From Limisphaerales bacterium (lineage in GTDB: Bacteria; Verrucomicrobiota; Verrucomicrobiia; Limisphaerales; SXTU01), in the NCBI GenBank assembly GCA_009773355.1, contig WRPG01000034.1, forward strand, positions 1-53,429: a stretch of 53,429 nucleotides of DNA, in the 5' to 3' direction. A program made the position numbers and the translations under genes. Below the pieces are notes generated by a model. It searched no databases. It saw nothing but the letters and a program-made list of their open reading frames with translations, and was not told the DNA's origin. Positions 1 through 7,315 of this stretch are shown here, one piece after another; position 1 is the stretch's first letter, and every line of letters begins with the position of its first letter.

Positions 1-353
1 CGCTCCCCGGCCTGCGCGGACTCCCTGGCGGTGGCCTCCCGCTCGCGTTGCGACTGCGCCAGCAGCCGCTCGACCTGCTCGCGGCGGCGCAGCGCCTCCA
101 GCGCCGCATTGGCCGCCGCGCCGGTGTTGCCCTGTGCCTGCTGCTGCGCGGCCTGTTCGAGCAACTGCTGCTCCTGCTGCTTGAGCCGGACGATCTTGTC
201 CAGTGTGGAGAGCCGGTTGAATTCGCGCTGGGCGAGCGCCTCGTTCAACCGCGCGACCGCCTCCTGCCCGGACTGCACCTGGTTGATCTTCTGGACCGCC
301 TGGTCCATCGACCGGAAGTCGCCGTCGCCGCCGATGTGGTATTTGAGGTCCAT
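1..353 (-). CDS. Tail tape measure-like protein, N-terminal fragment
   Basis: An open frame with ATG at 353 runs leftward off the window edge, so only about 117 residues are visible. It starts MDLKYHIGGDGDFRSMDQAV and continues as a glutamine- and alanine-rich helical stretch with long runs of heptad-compatible residues, as expected for the start of a tape measure protein. It begins 2 bp after the stop of the preceding tail gene. The position (last visible gene of the head-to-tail operon) and the coiled-coil character support tape measure. No diagnostic domain is visible, so another tail coiled-coil protein is possible. Confidence 0.6.
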   Translation of the reverse strand, partial: MDLKYHIGGDGDFRSMDQAVQKINQVQSGQEAVARLNEALAQREFNRLSTLDKIVRLKQQEQQLLEQAAQQQAQGNTGAAANAALEALRRREQVERLLAQSQREREATARESAQAGE

Positions 354-355
354 GT

Positions 356-1000
356 TCAGCGGCGGCCGGCGTTGAGGCGCTGGAGGTTCTTCACGATGGC
401 GTCCACGTCGAGGCGCTGGCCGGCGGCGGTGGCGGCGCGCTGCGCGAGGTTGCGGGCGCGGAGGGCTTCATCGTCGGCCGAGACGAGGTGGAGCCGGCGT
501 TCATCCGCCCAGGCGGCGAAGCACTGCTGGATGACGAGCTGCATGGGCTTCTGGGCCAGCAGCTCCTCGCGGACGCCCAGCAGCTTCATTTGGCAGGTCG
601 CGAGGGAGAGGAGCCAGGGGCAACCGCTGTCACCCGAGTCGTCACCCTCGGCCTTCGACCAGAACCGGGGCAGGGCGAGCGCGGCCAGAACGTGGGCTGC
701 CAGCGTGTTGCAAGCGGCCAGGCGCCCGCCCTCGGTCAGCTTGCGATGGCGGAACCGGAGCCAGTGCAGGCGCGCGGCGGAGGGCAGGTAGTGCGGCGCG
801 TGCGTGACAATTTCCAGCGCCCGGAACAAGTCGCCCGCCTGCGGCTCGCGATAGGCGTCGCCGGTGATGACGTTGGCGAACGGACTGCGCACGCGCGCCA
901 GCAGCTCGACGTGGCCGAAGCGCACCGGCGGCAGCGGCCGCCCGAGCACGGGCGGACCACTGACGCTGAAGCGCGCGGCGAGGTAGGCGTGCGGGTCCAT
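356..1000 (-). CDS. Phage tail-region protein, unknown
   Basis: A 214-residue protein starting with ATG at 1000 (MDPHAYLAARFSVSG). It is mostly helical, with a central tract of acidic and small residues (AEGDDSGDSG) and a C-terminal charged helix. I do not recognise a family. Its place just before the tape measure gene is where many phages encode tail assembly chaperones, so that role is a guess from position only. Its leader is a GACC-type heptad repeat that also contains the stop codon of the preceding gene. Confidence 0.6.
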   Translation of the reverse strand: MDPHAYLAARFSVSGPPVLGRPLPPVRFGHVELLARVRSPFANVITGDAYREPQAGDLFRALEIVTHAPHYLPSAARLHWLRFRHRKLTEGGRLAACNTLAAHVLAALALPRFWSKAEGDDSGDSGCPWLLSLATCQMKLLGVREELLAQKPMQLVIQQCFAAWADERRLHLVSADDEALRARNLAQRAATAAGQRLDVDAIVKNLQRLNAGRR

Positions 1001-1026
1001 GTGGGCAGTCAGCGGTCAGTGGTCGG
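1001..1026 (-). repeat. GACC-type heptad leader repeat
   Basis: On the coding (minus) strand the bases before the ATG at 1000 read as GACCACT, GACCGCT, GACTGCC in 7 bp phase. The TGA stop of the upstream gene (1016-1018) lies inside the repeat. No Shine-Dalgarno sequence is visible. Confidence 0.7.
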
Positions 1027-1426
1027 CTTCGGCCGGTGCGACTGGTGCATCCTTGGGCGGCTCGTTGCGGGCGGGCACGATGGCGGCTGTGGACTCCCGT
1101 TCGTGCCTTGCGATCTTGGCCTTGAGTTCATCGTCGGCCTTTTTGACGCGCGCCTGGTCGGCGGCCGCCTGCTCCGCTGTTTCTTTTTCGTGCGCGGCGA
1201 CTTTGGCGGCCAGCGAGGTTTGGGTTTTCTTCTCGCGGGCGTCGATCCGGGCGGCGAACTCGGCCTTGGCCTTGAGTTCGTGCTCCGCCTTTTCCTCGCG
1301 GGCCAGGCAGTTGCGCAGGTCGCGCACCTGGAGCTGCATCTGCTCGCTCTGGGGGTTGGCCGCGCAGCGGTCCAGCGCGAGCTTGATGAGCGCCTCGACG
1401 GCGTCGGTGAACGGGTTGTTTGGCAT
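1016..1426 (-). CDS. Phage coiled-coil tail-region protein
   Basis: 136 residues from ATG at 1426 (MPNNPFTDAVEALIKLALDR). Residues about 40-115 are almost entirely charged plus alanine (EEKAEHELKAKAEFAARIDA and similar), predicting a long single helix or coiled coil. The C-terminus is Pro/Ala-rich. No named family is recognised. It lies between the tube-like gene and the tail gene upstream of the tape measure. A chaperone or tail assembly role fits the position but is not shown by sequence. Confidence 0.6.
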   Translation of the reverse strand: MPNNPFTDAVEALIKLALDRCAANPQSEQMQLQVRDLRNCLAREEKAEHELKAKAEFAARIDAREKKTQTSLAAKVAAHEKETAEQAAADQARVKKADDELKAKIARHERESTAAIVPARNEPPKDAPVAPAEADH

Positions 1427-1443
1427 GGTGGTTTTGGGTTCTA

Positions 1444-1544
1444 AGTTATCCCCTCACCCCGGCCCTCTCCCCTCATCCAATGAAGGGAGAAGGAGGCGGG
1501 GGATTGGGCTTGCTGTATCTGGTCGGTGGTCAGTGATCTTCAGC
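1444..1544. repeat. REP-like hairpin plus heptad tract between tail genes
   Basis: A hairpin lies at 1466-1490 (TCTCCC then TCAT, loop, ATGA then GGGAGA) within a C-rich/G-rich interrupted inverted repeat (CCCCTCACCCCGGCCCTC on the left, GGAGAAGGAGGCGGGGG on the right). Similar palindromes are common dispersed intergenic elements in many bacteria. Next to it, at about 1518-1540, the minus strand has CACTGACCACCGACCAG, another GACC-heptad tract following the stop of the upstream gene. It may act as an mRNA stabiliser or partial terminator. Confidence 0.55.
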
Positions 1545-2045
1545 TCACGCCAGCGCGGCCATCGCCGCACCGTCCTCGCGCACGAGTTCGCAGGTGCCCT
1601 TGAGGTCGTCGCCCTCCTGGCCGGTGGTTTCCCAGGAGACGACGTTGTAGTTGCCGTTGTCCTCGGTGATCGGGCTGCCGGTGATGGCGACGATCTCGTC
1701 AATGGCCGGCTTGACGTAGGCGGGGATGTTCGCGGCGAGCGCGGCCGCGTAGGTCCAGCGCAGCGAGAGGACCTCCTTGTCGGGTCCGGTCGAGCGCGAG
1801 ACGAGCACGCCGCCCGAGCGCAGCTCGGTTTGCGGGGCGGTGGTCTTGTGCGTCCAGCCCTGGCCCTTGCCGGGCACGACGCCGGCGACGGCGGGGGTGA
1901 TGGTGAATTCGCAATGCCGCTTCGTGTAAAGCGTGCCCGTCCAGGAGTCGGCATTGGCCAGGGCAAGCGTGCGGGATTGGCGATGCCACCACGCTTCAAA
2001 CGCGCTGGTGGCCAGTGCGATGGTGAGGAGGATGTTTTTTTTCAT
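1545..2045 (-). CDS. Tail tube-like virion protein with shared N-terminal leader
   Basis: 166 residues, ATG at 2045. The first 31 residues form a leader (MKKNILLTIALATSAFEA, then HRQSRTLALAN) nearly superimposable on that of the protein at 7875-8207 and related to those at 7316-7813 and 5403-6161. The remainder (DSWTGTLYTKRHCEFTITPAV, and WTYAAALAANIPAYVKPAID) is beta-rich with regular spacing. Its place after the gp37-like gene and before tail assembly genes suggests a tail tube or major tail protein. That function is inferred from position. The leader could be a Sec signal or a propeptide removed after ALAN. Confidence 0.6.
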   Translation of the reverse strand: MKKNILLTIALATSAFEAWWHRQSRTLALANADSWTGTLYTKRHCEFTITPAVAGVVPGKGQGWTHKTTAPQTELRSGGVLVSRSTGPDKEVLSLRWTYAAALAANIPAYVKPAIDEIVAITGSPITEDNGNYNVVSWETTGQEGDDLKGTCELVREDGAAMAALA

Positions 2046-2097
2046 GGGTTGGTTTGTGGTCTTGGGGTTGGTCTGTGATCGGTGGTCTGCGGTCTCT
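2046..2097 (-). repeat. GACC-type heptad leader repeat
   Basis: Reading the coding strand, GACCGCA, GACCACC, GATCACA, GACCAAC, then a CA-rich tract, lead directly into the ATG at 2045. The whole gap between the two genes is repeat. It is A/C-rich, and no Shine-Dalgarno sequence is visible. Confidence 0.75.
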
Positions 2098-2544
2098 TCA
2101 TCCGGAGGTCAGAAGGAGCTGGGTGCTCACGCGGAGCTGCACGATGAAGGTGGGTTTTTGCGTGAGGGTGGTGAGGTCCACGAATTCCAGCGGGGACCAG
2201 CCGCCCTCGGGCTGCCAGGCGCAGAGCAGGTTGTGCGCCTCCATCGCCAGGCTGCGCGCGGTCTTGAAGCCGGCCGTGGCGCGATTGACCTTCACCGCCT
2301 CCTCAAACTCGACCGTGAGGATCGCGCGGCGCGCCTCGTGCCGGAACCCGGCGACAATGTCCGGCAGCGCGACGGTGACGCGGCACTTGTATTTGGCCTG
2401 CACCTTGCCGACCTGGTCGTCCGTCTCACCGTCCGTCTCGGAGCGCGGCGGGTAGTTCGCGAAGGCCGCGCCTTCTTGCAGGCGCGTCGTCACCCGGTCT
2501 TGCAGACCGGAGAGCGCGTCGGGGAGATCGGTGAGGCCGGGCAT
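2098..2544 (-). CDS. Mu gp37-like minor tail/terminator protein
   Basis: 148 residues from ATG at 2544 (MPGLTDLPDALSGLQDRVTT). The pattern of an N-terminal helix, a conserved YKCRVTVALPDI strand pair and a C-terminal FIVQLRVSTQL strand fits the small alpha/beta tail-terminator proteins found after gpG in Mu-like and siphophage operons (DUF1834-like). Position directly downstream of the gpG-like gene agrees. The assignment rests on order and fold impression rather than on a signature motif. Confidence 0.55.
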   Translation of the reverse strand: MPGLTDLPDALSGLQDRVTTRLQEGAAFANYPPRSETDGETDDQVGKVQAKYKCRVTVALPDIVAGFRHEARRAILTVEFEEAVKVNRATAGFKTARSLAMEAHNLLCAWQPEGGWSPLEFVDLTTLTQKPTFIVQLRVSTQLLLTSG

Positions 2545-2547
2545 GGT

Positions 2548-3111
2548 TCAGGTGGGTGCGTTCCAGGCGGTGACGATGGCGTCCGAAATCCGGCGCGAGT
2601 AATCGGGGGCCTTGTCCTCGATGCCGCTGCCGATGGGACGGCGGGCCGGCATGGTCGTGGAGTGGCCGGCGCTGCTGAAGGCCGCGTCGCGCGTGCGCTT
2701 GTGGCGCAGGCCGGCGAAGCGCGCACCGCCGCGCGCATTGCGCAGCAGCGAGCCGTCCGCATTCGTGCGGAGGCGGACCACGCCGCTGAAGGGCTTGCGC
2801 GAGATGAGTCCGCCAAATTCGTGAATGCCGGCATACTCGACGTTCGTGCCGATGGCGGAGTCCACAGCACTGCCGGAGATGACCGCGCGGGACCGGCGGA
2901 GCGAGTTGCGCAGGCGGTTGGTTTTCACGCCCAGCCGGCCCTCGGAAGCGGGGAACGGCCCCTTGCCGCTCAAACGCTTTTCCTTGATGTGCGACACGGT
3001 CAATTCGTTCTGCGTGTCGAGCGCGGCGGCGATGGCCTGCATGATGCGGCGCGGCTTGCCGTGCAGCTCCGCGAGAATCTGCCGCGCGTTGGAGGTCAGC
3101 GGAAGGTTCAC
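2548..3111 (-). CDS. Phage virion morphogenesis protein (Mu gpG / HK97 gp10-like)
   Basis: 187 residues, ATG at 3111. It contains the family hallmark YAGIHEFGG at about residues 94-102, followed by a basic loop and a C-terminal ARRPIGSG, as in tail-completion proteins that trim or cap the head-tail junction. It overlaps the upstream MuF-like gene by 4 bp. Expected role: tail completion and head-tail joining in the cytoplasm during assembly. Confidence 0.8.
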   Translation of the reverse strand: MNLPLTSNARQILAELHGKPRRIMQAIAAALDTQNELTVSHIKEKRLSGKGPFPASEGRLGVKTNRLRNSLRRSRAVISGSAVDSAIGTNVEYAGIHEFGGLISRKPFSGVVRLRTNADGSLLRNARGGARFAGLRHKRTRDAAFSSAGHSTTMPARRPIGSGIEDKAPDYSRRISDAIVTAWNAPT

Positions 3112-4055
3112 GTTTCCACCTCCCGGCTGATGAGCGTGCAGCGGCAGTTGATGACCTCCTCGGCCGGGCCGGTTTCGTCGCCGGGATACATGAGGCCGTT
3201 GCTGAACGGCTGGTCCAGCGGGATGCCCTGCTCACTTCGGCGCGCGGCTTCCAGGTGCGAGTGGCGCGTGTTGGGCAGGCCGCTGGTGAGCCAGACCTTG
3301 CGCAGCCGGCCGCTGCCGCCGTCGGCCTGCCGGATCGCCTCGTCATTCGCGACTCCGTAAGCCGCTCCGGCTTCGGTCTGCGCCACGACCACTGCGCGCT
3401 CACGACTGAGTCCGGTGAACTCGCCCTCGATGCGCGCGGCCAGCTTCGCGAGGGAGTCGCCTTGCCCGAGGCCGGCTTGCAGCTCGTCACGCACGCGGGC
3501 AAACACGTCGTCGGCCATCGCCTCGATGCGCTTCTCCCGTTCACGCAGGAAACGCACCGCGCGCGGCGGCGGCATGGTGAAGACATCGTCGCGGCCCAGC
3601 GCCGCGAACTGCGCCTGGCCGGCTTCCTGCAAGGCCGAGGCAGCGACGTTGCGCAGCGCGTAGTTGAGCTGGTCCTTGAAGGCGCCGAGGTCGAAGAGGA
3701 AGTCAGCGGCGACGGCGTTGCCGAGGGCCATTTCATGCTTGGCGAGTTCGGCGCTGAGATCAGATGCGGCCTTCAGCTTCGCCAGCACCTCATCGCGCGC
3801 CGCACTGAACACCGTGCGAACCGCCGCCAGGAAGCGCTCCTCGATGGGTTCGCGCGCGGCAGCCTTGGTGGCCCAGGCCAGCAGCTCTTCGAGGTCGCGC
3901 CCGTAAAGCGTGTTGAGCCGCGCGACCGCCGCATCCCAGTCCATGCCTTCCGCGAGGTCGGCCTTGAACTGGCCGAGCAGTTCGGCCAGCAGCAGCCGCG
4001 CGGCGTCCTGGCTGCGCTGGCCGCCGTTCAACCGCGATGGGAGCAGGCTCGGCAT
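3108..4055 (-). CDS. MuF-like head morphogenesis protein
   Basis: 315 residues, ATG at 4055. The N-terminal two thirds are helical. The C-terminal region carries the minor-head-protein signature: AQTEAGAAYG, then KVWLTSGLPNTRHSHL and finally EEVINCRCTLI near the end, as in SPP1 gp7/Mu F-type proteins. It would sit in the procapsid at the portal vertex. It starts 1 bp after the stop of the methylase gene and overlaps the gpG-like gene by 4 bp, so it is translationally coupled in the head operon. Confidence 0.85.
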   Translation of the reverse strand: MPSLLPSRLNGGQRSQDAARLLLAELLGQFKADLAEGMDWDAAVARLNTLYGRDLEELLAWATKAAAREPIEERFLAAVRTVFSAARDEVLAKLKAASDLSAELAKHEMALGNAVAADFLFDLGAFKDQLNYALRNVAASALQEAGQAQFAALGRDDVFTMPPPRAVRFLREREKRIEAMADDVFARVRDELQAGLGQGDSLAKLAARIEGEFTGLSRERAVVVAQTEAGAAYGVANDEAIRQADGGSGRLRKVWLTSGLPNTRHSHLEAARRSEQGIPLDQPFSNGLMYPGDETGPAEEVINCRCTLISREVET

Positions 4056-4056
4056 G

Positions 4057-4845
4057 TTACGCGGGCTGGATGATGAGTTCGCCGAAGGTGGCGTCGGCGT
4101 GGGTGCGCTTGTTCGCGCGCAGGTTGCGCGTCGTCACCGGCCTGACCCGGCAGTCGCCAAACAGCTTCCGGTTGTCCGGCGAGTCGTTGACCGTGAGCAG
4201 CCAGCGCCCCTGGAGCCGGTCGAGCCGCGTGCGGAGCGTGACCATGTCCTCCTGTTTCCAAGGCGAGTATGCCTTGATGTCGCCACCCACGTAAGGCGGG
4301 TCGAGGAAGAAGAACGAGTTCGGCGAATCGTAGTTTTGCAGGCAGCGCTCGTAGGGCAGGTTCTCGACGACGACCTTGTTCAACCGGCGGCGGATGCCTT
4401 CGAGCCGCTCGCCGATTTCATCGCGGTCAAACCCGACACCGCCGCCCTTGGCCTTCGCCACGCCGAAGCTCGCCCCGCCGCCGCCGAAGCTGACACGGTT
4501 CCGGAGCAGGAACCGCGCGGCGCGTTGGATCTCCGTCAGACCCGGCTGGGCCTTGAAGTCTTGGAAGTCCTGGCGGCTGGCGATGAACCAGCTCAACTCC
4601 TCCAGCAGCGCCGGCAGGTGGTGGTGCGCGTTGCGCATCAGCGCGACGATGTCGGAGTTCAGGTCGTTCACGACCTCGGTGGAGTGACGCGGCTTCGTGA
4701 GCAACAGCACCGCCGAGCCGGCGAAGACCTCGCAGTAGCAGTGTGCCTCGCTGGGAGGTGGCACCAAGGGCAGCAGCTCTTTGAGCAGCCGGCGCTTGCC
4801 GCCGGGCCAGCGGAGGACGGGCTTGGTGGGTTGGGTTGCGTTCAT
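4057..4845 (-). CDS. D12-class adenine-N6 DNA methyltransferase (Dam-like)
   Basis: 262 residues, ATG at 4845. Visible motifs in order: RWPGGK (residues 12-17, SAM-binding PGGK box), EVFAGS (39-44), DLN (61-63) and catalytic DPPY (182-185). The motif order is that of Dam/D12-type N6-adenine methylases. It has no adjacent restriction endonuclease, so it is an orphan phage methylase that may protect phage DNA or mark replicated DNA. It is tightly packed between the gp36-like and MuF-like genes (1 bp gaps on either side), an unusual place within the head module. Confidence 0.9.
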   Translation of the reverse strand: MNATQPTKPVLRWPGGKRRLLKELLPLVPPPSEAHCYCEVFAGSAVLLLTKPRHSTEVVNDLNSDIVALMRNAHHHLPALLEELSWFIASRQDFQDFKAQPGLTEIQRAARFLLRNRVSFGGGGASFGVAKAKGGGVGFDRDEIGERLEGIRRRLNKVVVENLPYERCLQNYDSPNSFFFLDPPYVGGDIKAYSPWKQEDMVTLRTRLDRLQGRWLLTVNDSPDNRKLFGDCRVRPVTTRNLRANKRTHADATFGELIIQPA

Positions 4846-4846
4846 T

Positions 4847-5299
4847 TCAGGTGGTGCCGAGTCCGGCGAAAGGGTTGGCTCCAGGATCGCGGAGCAGCTC
4901 CGAGGCCGGGCCGCTCTGGACCTCTGGCTCGGCGGCGGTGTCGGGCGACTCAATCGGGAAGTCGCAGGACCGGATTTCCTTCAACTGCCGCCGCCGCCAG
5001 GCGACCGTGTCGCGGTCGTCCTGGTTCAGCTCGATTTGCAGCGCGCCGTTGAGCCGCGCCTTGATGAGGTCCACGGCGAGGTCACGCAGGCTGGTCGGGA
5101 TCGTCGTGGTGTCCTCATCCAGCAACCGAGACGGGCAGCCGGCAATGGCGGTGCGAATCTCATTCACCACGCCCTGGATCAGCCCGGCGGCGCGCGGCGT
5201 CTGGCCGTCCGCCAGGGCGGCGGTGTCGCAGGCCGTGATGAGGGCGGCGATGCTCGCCTCGTTCAGCGTGTCGGTCGTGATGGCGGTCCAGTTGGGCAA
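4847..5299 (-). CDS. Mu gp36-like (DUF1320-type) head-completion protein
   Basis: 150 residues starting at TTG 5299 (encoding MPNWTAITTDTLNEA). This start is chosen because the heptad leader repeat ends immediately upstream. The helical core RDLAVDLIKARLNGALQIEL and the block DTVAWRRRQLKEIRSCDFPI resemble Mu gp36-family proteins that complete the head and gate tail joining. The C-terminal 30 residues are acidic and Pro-rich. Position between capsid/fibre genes and the tail-completion genes agrees. Confidence 0.65.
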   Translation of the reverse strand: MPNWTAITTDTLNEASIAALITACDTAALADGQTPRAAGLIQGVVNEIRTAIAGCPSRLLDEDTTTIPTSLRDLAVDLIKARLNGALQIELNQDDRDTVAWRRRQLKEIRSCDFPIESPDTAAEPEVQSGPASELLRDPGANPFAGLGTT

Positions 5300-5329
5300 G
5301 TGAGTTGAGGGTTCTTGGTTGAGAGTTGA
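5300..5329 (-). repeat. CTCTCAA-type heptad leader repeat
   Basis: On the coding strand the sequence runs CTCTCAA, CTCTCAA, CCAAGAA, CCCTCAA, CTCAC and then the TTG start at 5299. It has the same 7 bp period as the GACC leaders but a different unit. Confidence 0.75.
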
Positions 5330-5331
5330 GA

Positions 5332-5396
5332 GCCGGGCGGCGGAAAGACCCGCGCGTGAATGCGGCGCGCACGGGGGACAACACCCGCCGCCCGGC
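5332..5396 (-). terminator. Strong stem-loop downstream of the head fibre gene
   Basis: Perfect 12 bp inverted repeat: GCCGGGCGGCGG at 5332-5343 and its complement at 5385-5396, enclosing a 41 nt loop that itself contains a G/C palindrome. It starts 6 bp after the fibre gene stop on the minus strand. There is no U-tract, so it may be an attenuator or 3'-end stabiliser rather than a full intrinsic terminator. Confidence 0.5.
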
Positions 5397-5402
5397 AGTT
5401 GG

Positions 5403-6161
5403 TTATGGCGTGCCGATGGCGATCCAGTTCACGACCACGCTGGCGTCGCTCACGTTGCCGATGAAGGCGGTCGTGCTGGCGCTGACCACGGTTTGGGTGG
5501 CGGTCACGGAGTTGACTGGCGTGATGATGACCTTGGGCGCGGCGCTGAAAGCCGTGCTGAAGGTGTTGGTGAACGTGCCGTCCGCCGAGCTGGTCACGCT
5601 GCCGGACTGGATGCCCAGGGCCAGCAGCGTGTTGGCGACGCTTTTGGTGACGAGCATTTTGTTGGCGTCGCTGAACACGGGCAGGCTGGCGGTGAGGCCG
5701 TTGTTCGTGAGCTGGTTCACCGTCAGGCCGGTGACACTGAGCGTGACGGCGCTGCCGTTGGTCTGTGGGAGCTTCGCGGCGAGCTGGGTCTGAAGCGCCG
5801 AGGTGACGCCTGACAAGTAGCCGAGCTCCGTCGGCGTGACCGCGCTGGAGACGAGCACCTTGCTGGCGTCCGCGTAAGGCACCGTGGTGGCGGTGAGTGA
5901 TGCGCTGGTGACTGCGCCGTTGGTTTCCACGGTGAACTTCGCCGTGCCCGCGTGGGACAGGGAGAGCAGCTTGCTCACCGAGGCGGAGGATTTGTTCACC
6001 GTGACGCCGACGGTGTTGTTGGCGTTGGTGACGAGGAGGTCTTGCGACACGGGGGCCGTGGTGCGCAGGGCCTGCGTGGGGACGGTGAACGGATTAGCCG
6101 CGTGCAGGACGACGGCCGCGACCGCCGCCAGGGCGAGGGTGAGGAGGAGTTTGTGTTTCAT
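5403..6161 (-). CDS. Head fibre / tail-fibre-like virion protein
   Basis: 252 residues, ATG at 6161. The N-terminus MKHKLLLTLALAAVAAVVLHA is signal-peptide-like and shares its first ten codons almost base for base with the gene at 7316-7813. The middle contains the motif TPTELGYLSGVTSALQTQL, frequent in trimeric phage fibres, and the C-terminal part (GTFTNTFSTAFSAAPKVIIT) is a Ser/Thr/Val-rich beta domain like receptor-binding fibre tips. Lying directly after the major capsid gene, it is more likely a head fibre or decoration spike than a tail fibre. An export leader on such a protein is unexpected. Confidence 0.65.
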   Translation of the reverse strand: MKHKLLLTLALAAVAAVVLHAANPFTVPTQALRTTAPVSQDLLVTNANNTVGVTVNKSSASVSKLLSLSHAGTAKFTVETNGAVTSASLTATTVPYADASKVLVSSAVTPTELGYLSGVTSALQTQLAAKLPQTNGSAVTLSVTGLTVNQLTNNGLTASLPVFSDANKMLVTKSVANTLLALGIQSGSVTSSADGTFTNTFSTAFSAAPKVIITPVNSVTATQTVVSASTTAFIGNVSDASVVVNWIAIGTP

Positions 6162-6199
6162 GTTCGTTTGCAGTTGAGGTCTGGGGTCTGGTTTGGTTT
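6162..6199 (-). repeat. CAGACCC-type heptad leader repeat
   Basis: On the coding strand ACCAAAC, CAGACCC, CAGACCT, CAACTGC precede AAACGAAC and the ATG at 6161. The period is 7 bp and the tract is C/A-rich without a Shine-Dalgarno sequence. Confidence 0.65.
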
Positions 6200-6205
6200 C
6201 AGGAG

Positions 6206-6228
6206 CCGGCGGGGATCGGACCCGCCGG
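6206..6228 (-). terminator. Stem-loop after major capsid gene
   Basis: Perfect 8 bp arms CCGGCGGG (6206-6213) and CCCGCCGG (6221-6228) with a 7 nt loop, 15 bp after the capsid stop on the minus strand. No U-run follows, so partial termination or 3'-end protection of the abundant capsid message is likely. Confidence 0.5.
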
Positions 6229-6243
6229 ACTCCCGAGGGTTGG

Positions 6244-7260
6244 TTACACGCCGGTGACGGTCAGCTCGGCCGCGCCGCTGGTGTGCTGCACGGCGAGCAG
6301 CTCGTAGTTCTCCACCGTGATGAGCGTCTTCTTCTGCTTCCGCTCGATGTAGGTGGCGTAATTGCCGCCGCCGAAGTCAGTGTTGCTGACGTGGCGGACG
6401 ATGTTGCTGGCGTCCTCGGGCGACTCCTGGTCCTGCGCGGTGAACAGGAGCAGGCTGTTGCCCAGGAACGTGTCCTTCGAGCCGCCGTTGTTGTAGCGCT
6501 CGGCGTTGGTGCGCACGCGGTCCAGGCCCATGCGCGTGGCGACCTGCTCGTCGGTCTGCGCGAGCGCGCCGGCGACGCCGCCGGGGTCGTTGCGGGCCTC
6601 GTAGGCAAGCTGGCGGAGCAGCGTGACCTCCTCGCCCATGAGCGCGCGGTTGGCCTTGAAGCCGGTCGTGGGCGCGAGCACGGAGATGTTCGTGCTCTTC
6701 ACGTCGAGGTCGGGGTTCGCGAGCGCGTCCCAGATGACCGCCGAGCTGGGCGACATCGCGCGGAAGAGCGCGACGGCCTCGATGATGCTGGCACGGGCCA
6801 GCAGGTCCATCAGCCAGGCCGCGTGCATCGTCTCCCAGTTCGGCTTCTCCTTGAGCTGGTCGTTGTCCAGCACGAGGGTGAGGCCGCGGTTGGCGAGCGC
6901 GCGCGTGGTCTTGGTGGAGGTGCGCTGCTTGACCTCGGGGAAGTCCGCGAGGATCGCGCGCTTCACCTTGGCGGGGTCCACGGCCTCGAACGGCTCGTCC
7001 TCGTCATAGACGGTGACAATCGCGTTGCGCGGGCCGTTGCGGGTGGGGGCGATGAAGTTGAGCAGCTCCATCAGCCGGTTGCGGTTCGGATCGGTGTAGC
7101 CGATGCCGAAGGTCGTGACCTCCTGCGAGAAGGTCGCCTGCGAGAACAGGCTGTCGTTGGCCAGGCAGACCTGTCCGTGGACAAGGGTGCCGGGGTTGTT
7201 GTGCGGGACGATGCCGAGCGCGCGGCAGGCGTCGTTCCCAAGGGCGATGATGTTTTTCAT
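6244..7260 (-). CDS. Major capsid protein (Mu gpT-like)
   Basis: 338 residues, ATG at 7260. It begins MKNIIALGNDACRAL, almost the same start as the protease (MKTIIALAND). The body has the typical Mu-type major head features: GLDRVRTNAERYNNGG, NTDFGGGNYATYIERK and a C-terminal ITVENYELLAVQH strand. Motifs ALGN-D (6-9), CLAN-D (32-35), ALAN-R and ALAN-P recur. The HK97-fold N-terminal arm is probably the first 35 or so residues and is a candidate for proteolytic trimming. It lies directly downstream of the decoration protein gene, separated by a heptad leader. Confidence 0.85.
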   Translation of the reverse strand: MKNIIALGNDACRALGIVPHNNPGTLVHGQVCLANDSLFSQATFSQEVTTFGIGYTDPNRNRLMELLNFIAPTRNGPRNAIVTVYDEDEPFEAVDPAKVKRAILADFPEVKQRTSTKTTRALANRGLTLVLDNDQLKEKPNWETMHAAWLMDLLARASIIEAVALFRAMSPSSAVIWDALANPDLDVKSTNISVLAPTTGFKANRALMGEEVTLLRQLAYEARNDPGGVAGALAQTDEQVATRMGLDRVRTNAERYNNGGSKDTFLGNSLLLFTAQDQESPEDASNIVRHVSNTDFGGGNYATYIERKQKKTLITVENYELLAVQHTSGAAELTVTGV

Positions 7261-7313
7261 GTTGGTTTCGGTTGGGTCTGAGGTCTCTGGTCTGTGGTCG
7301 GTGGTCTGCTGGG
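7261..7313 (-). repeat. CAGACCA-type heptad leader repeat
   Basis: On the coding strand CAGACCA, CCGACCA, CAGACCA, GAGACCT, CAGACCC, AACCGAA run in perfect 7 bp phase into the ATG at 7260 of the major capsid gene. Confidence 0.85.
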
Positions 7314-7315
7314 GC

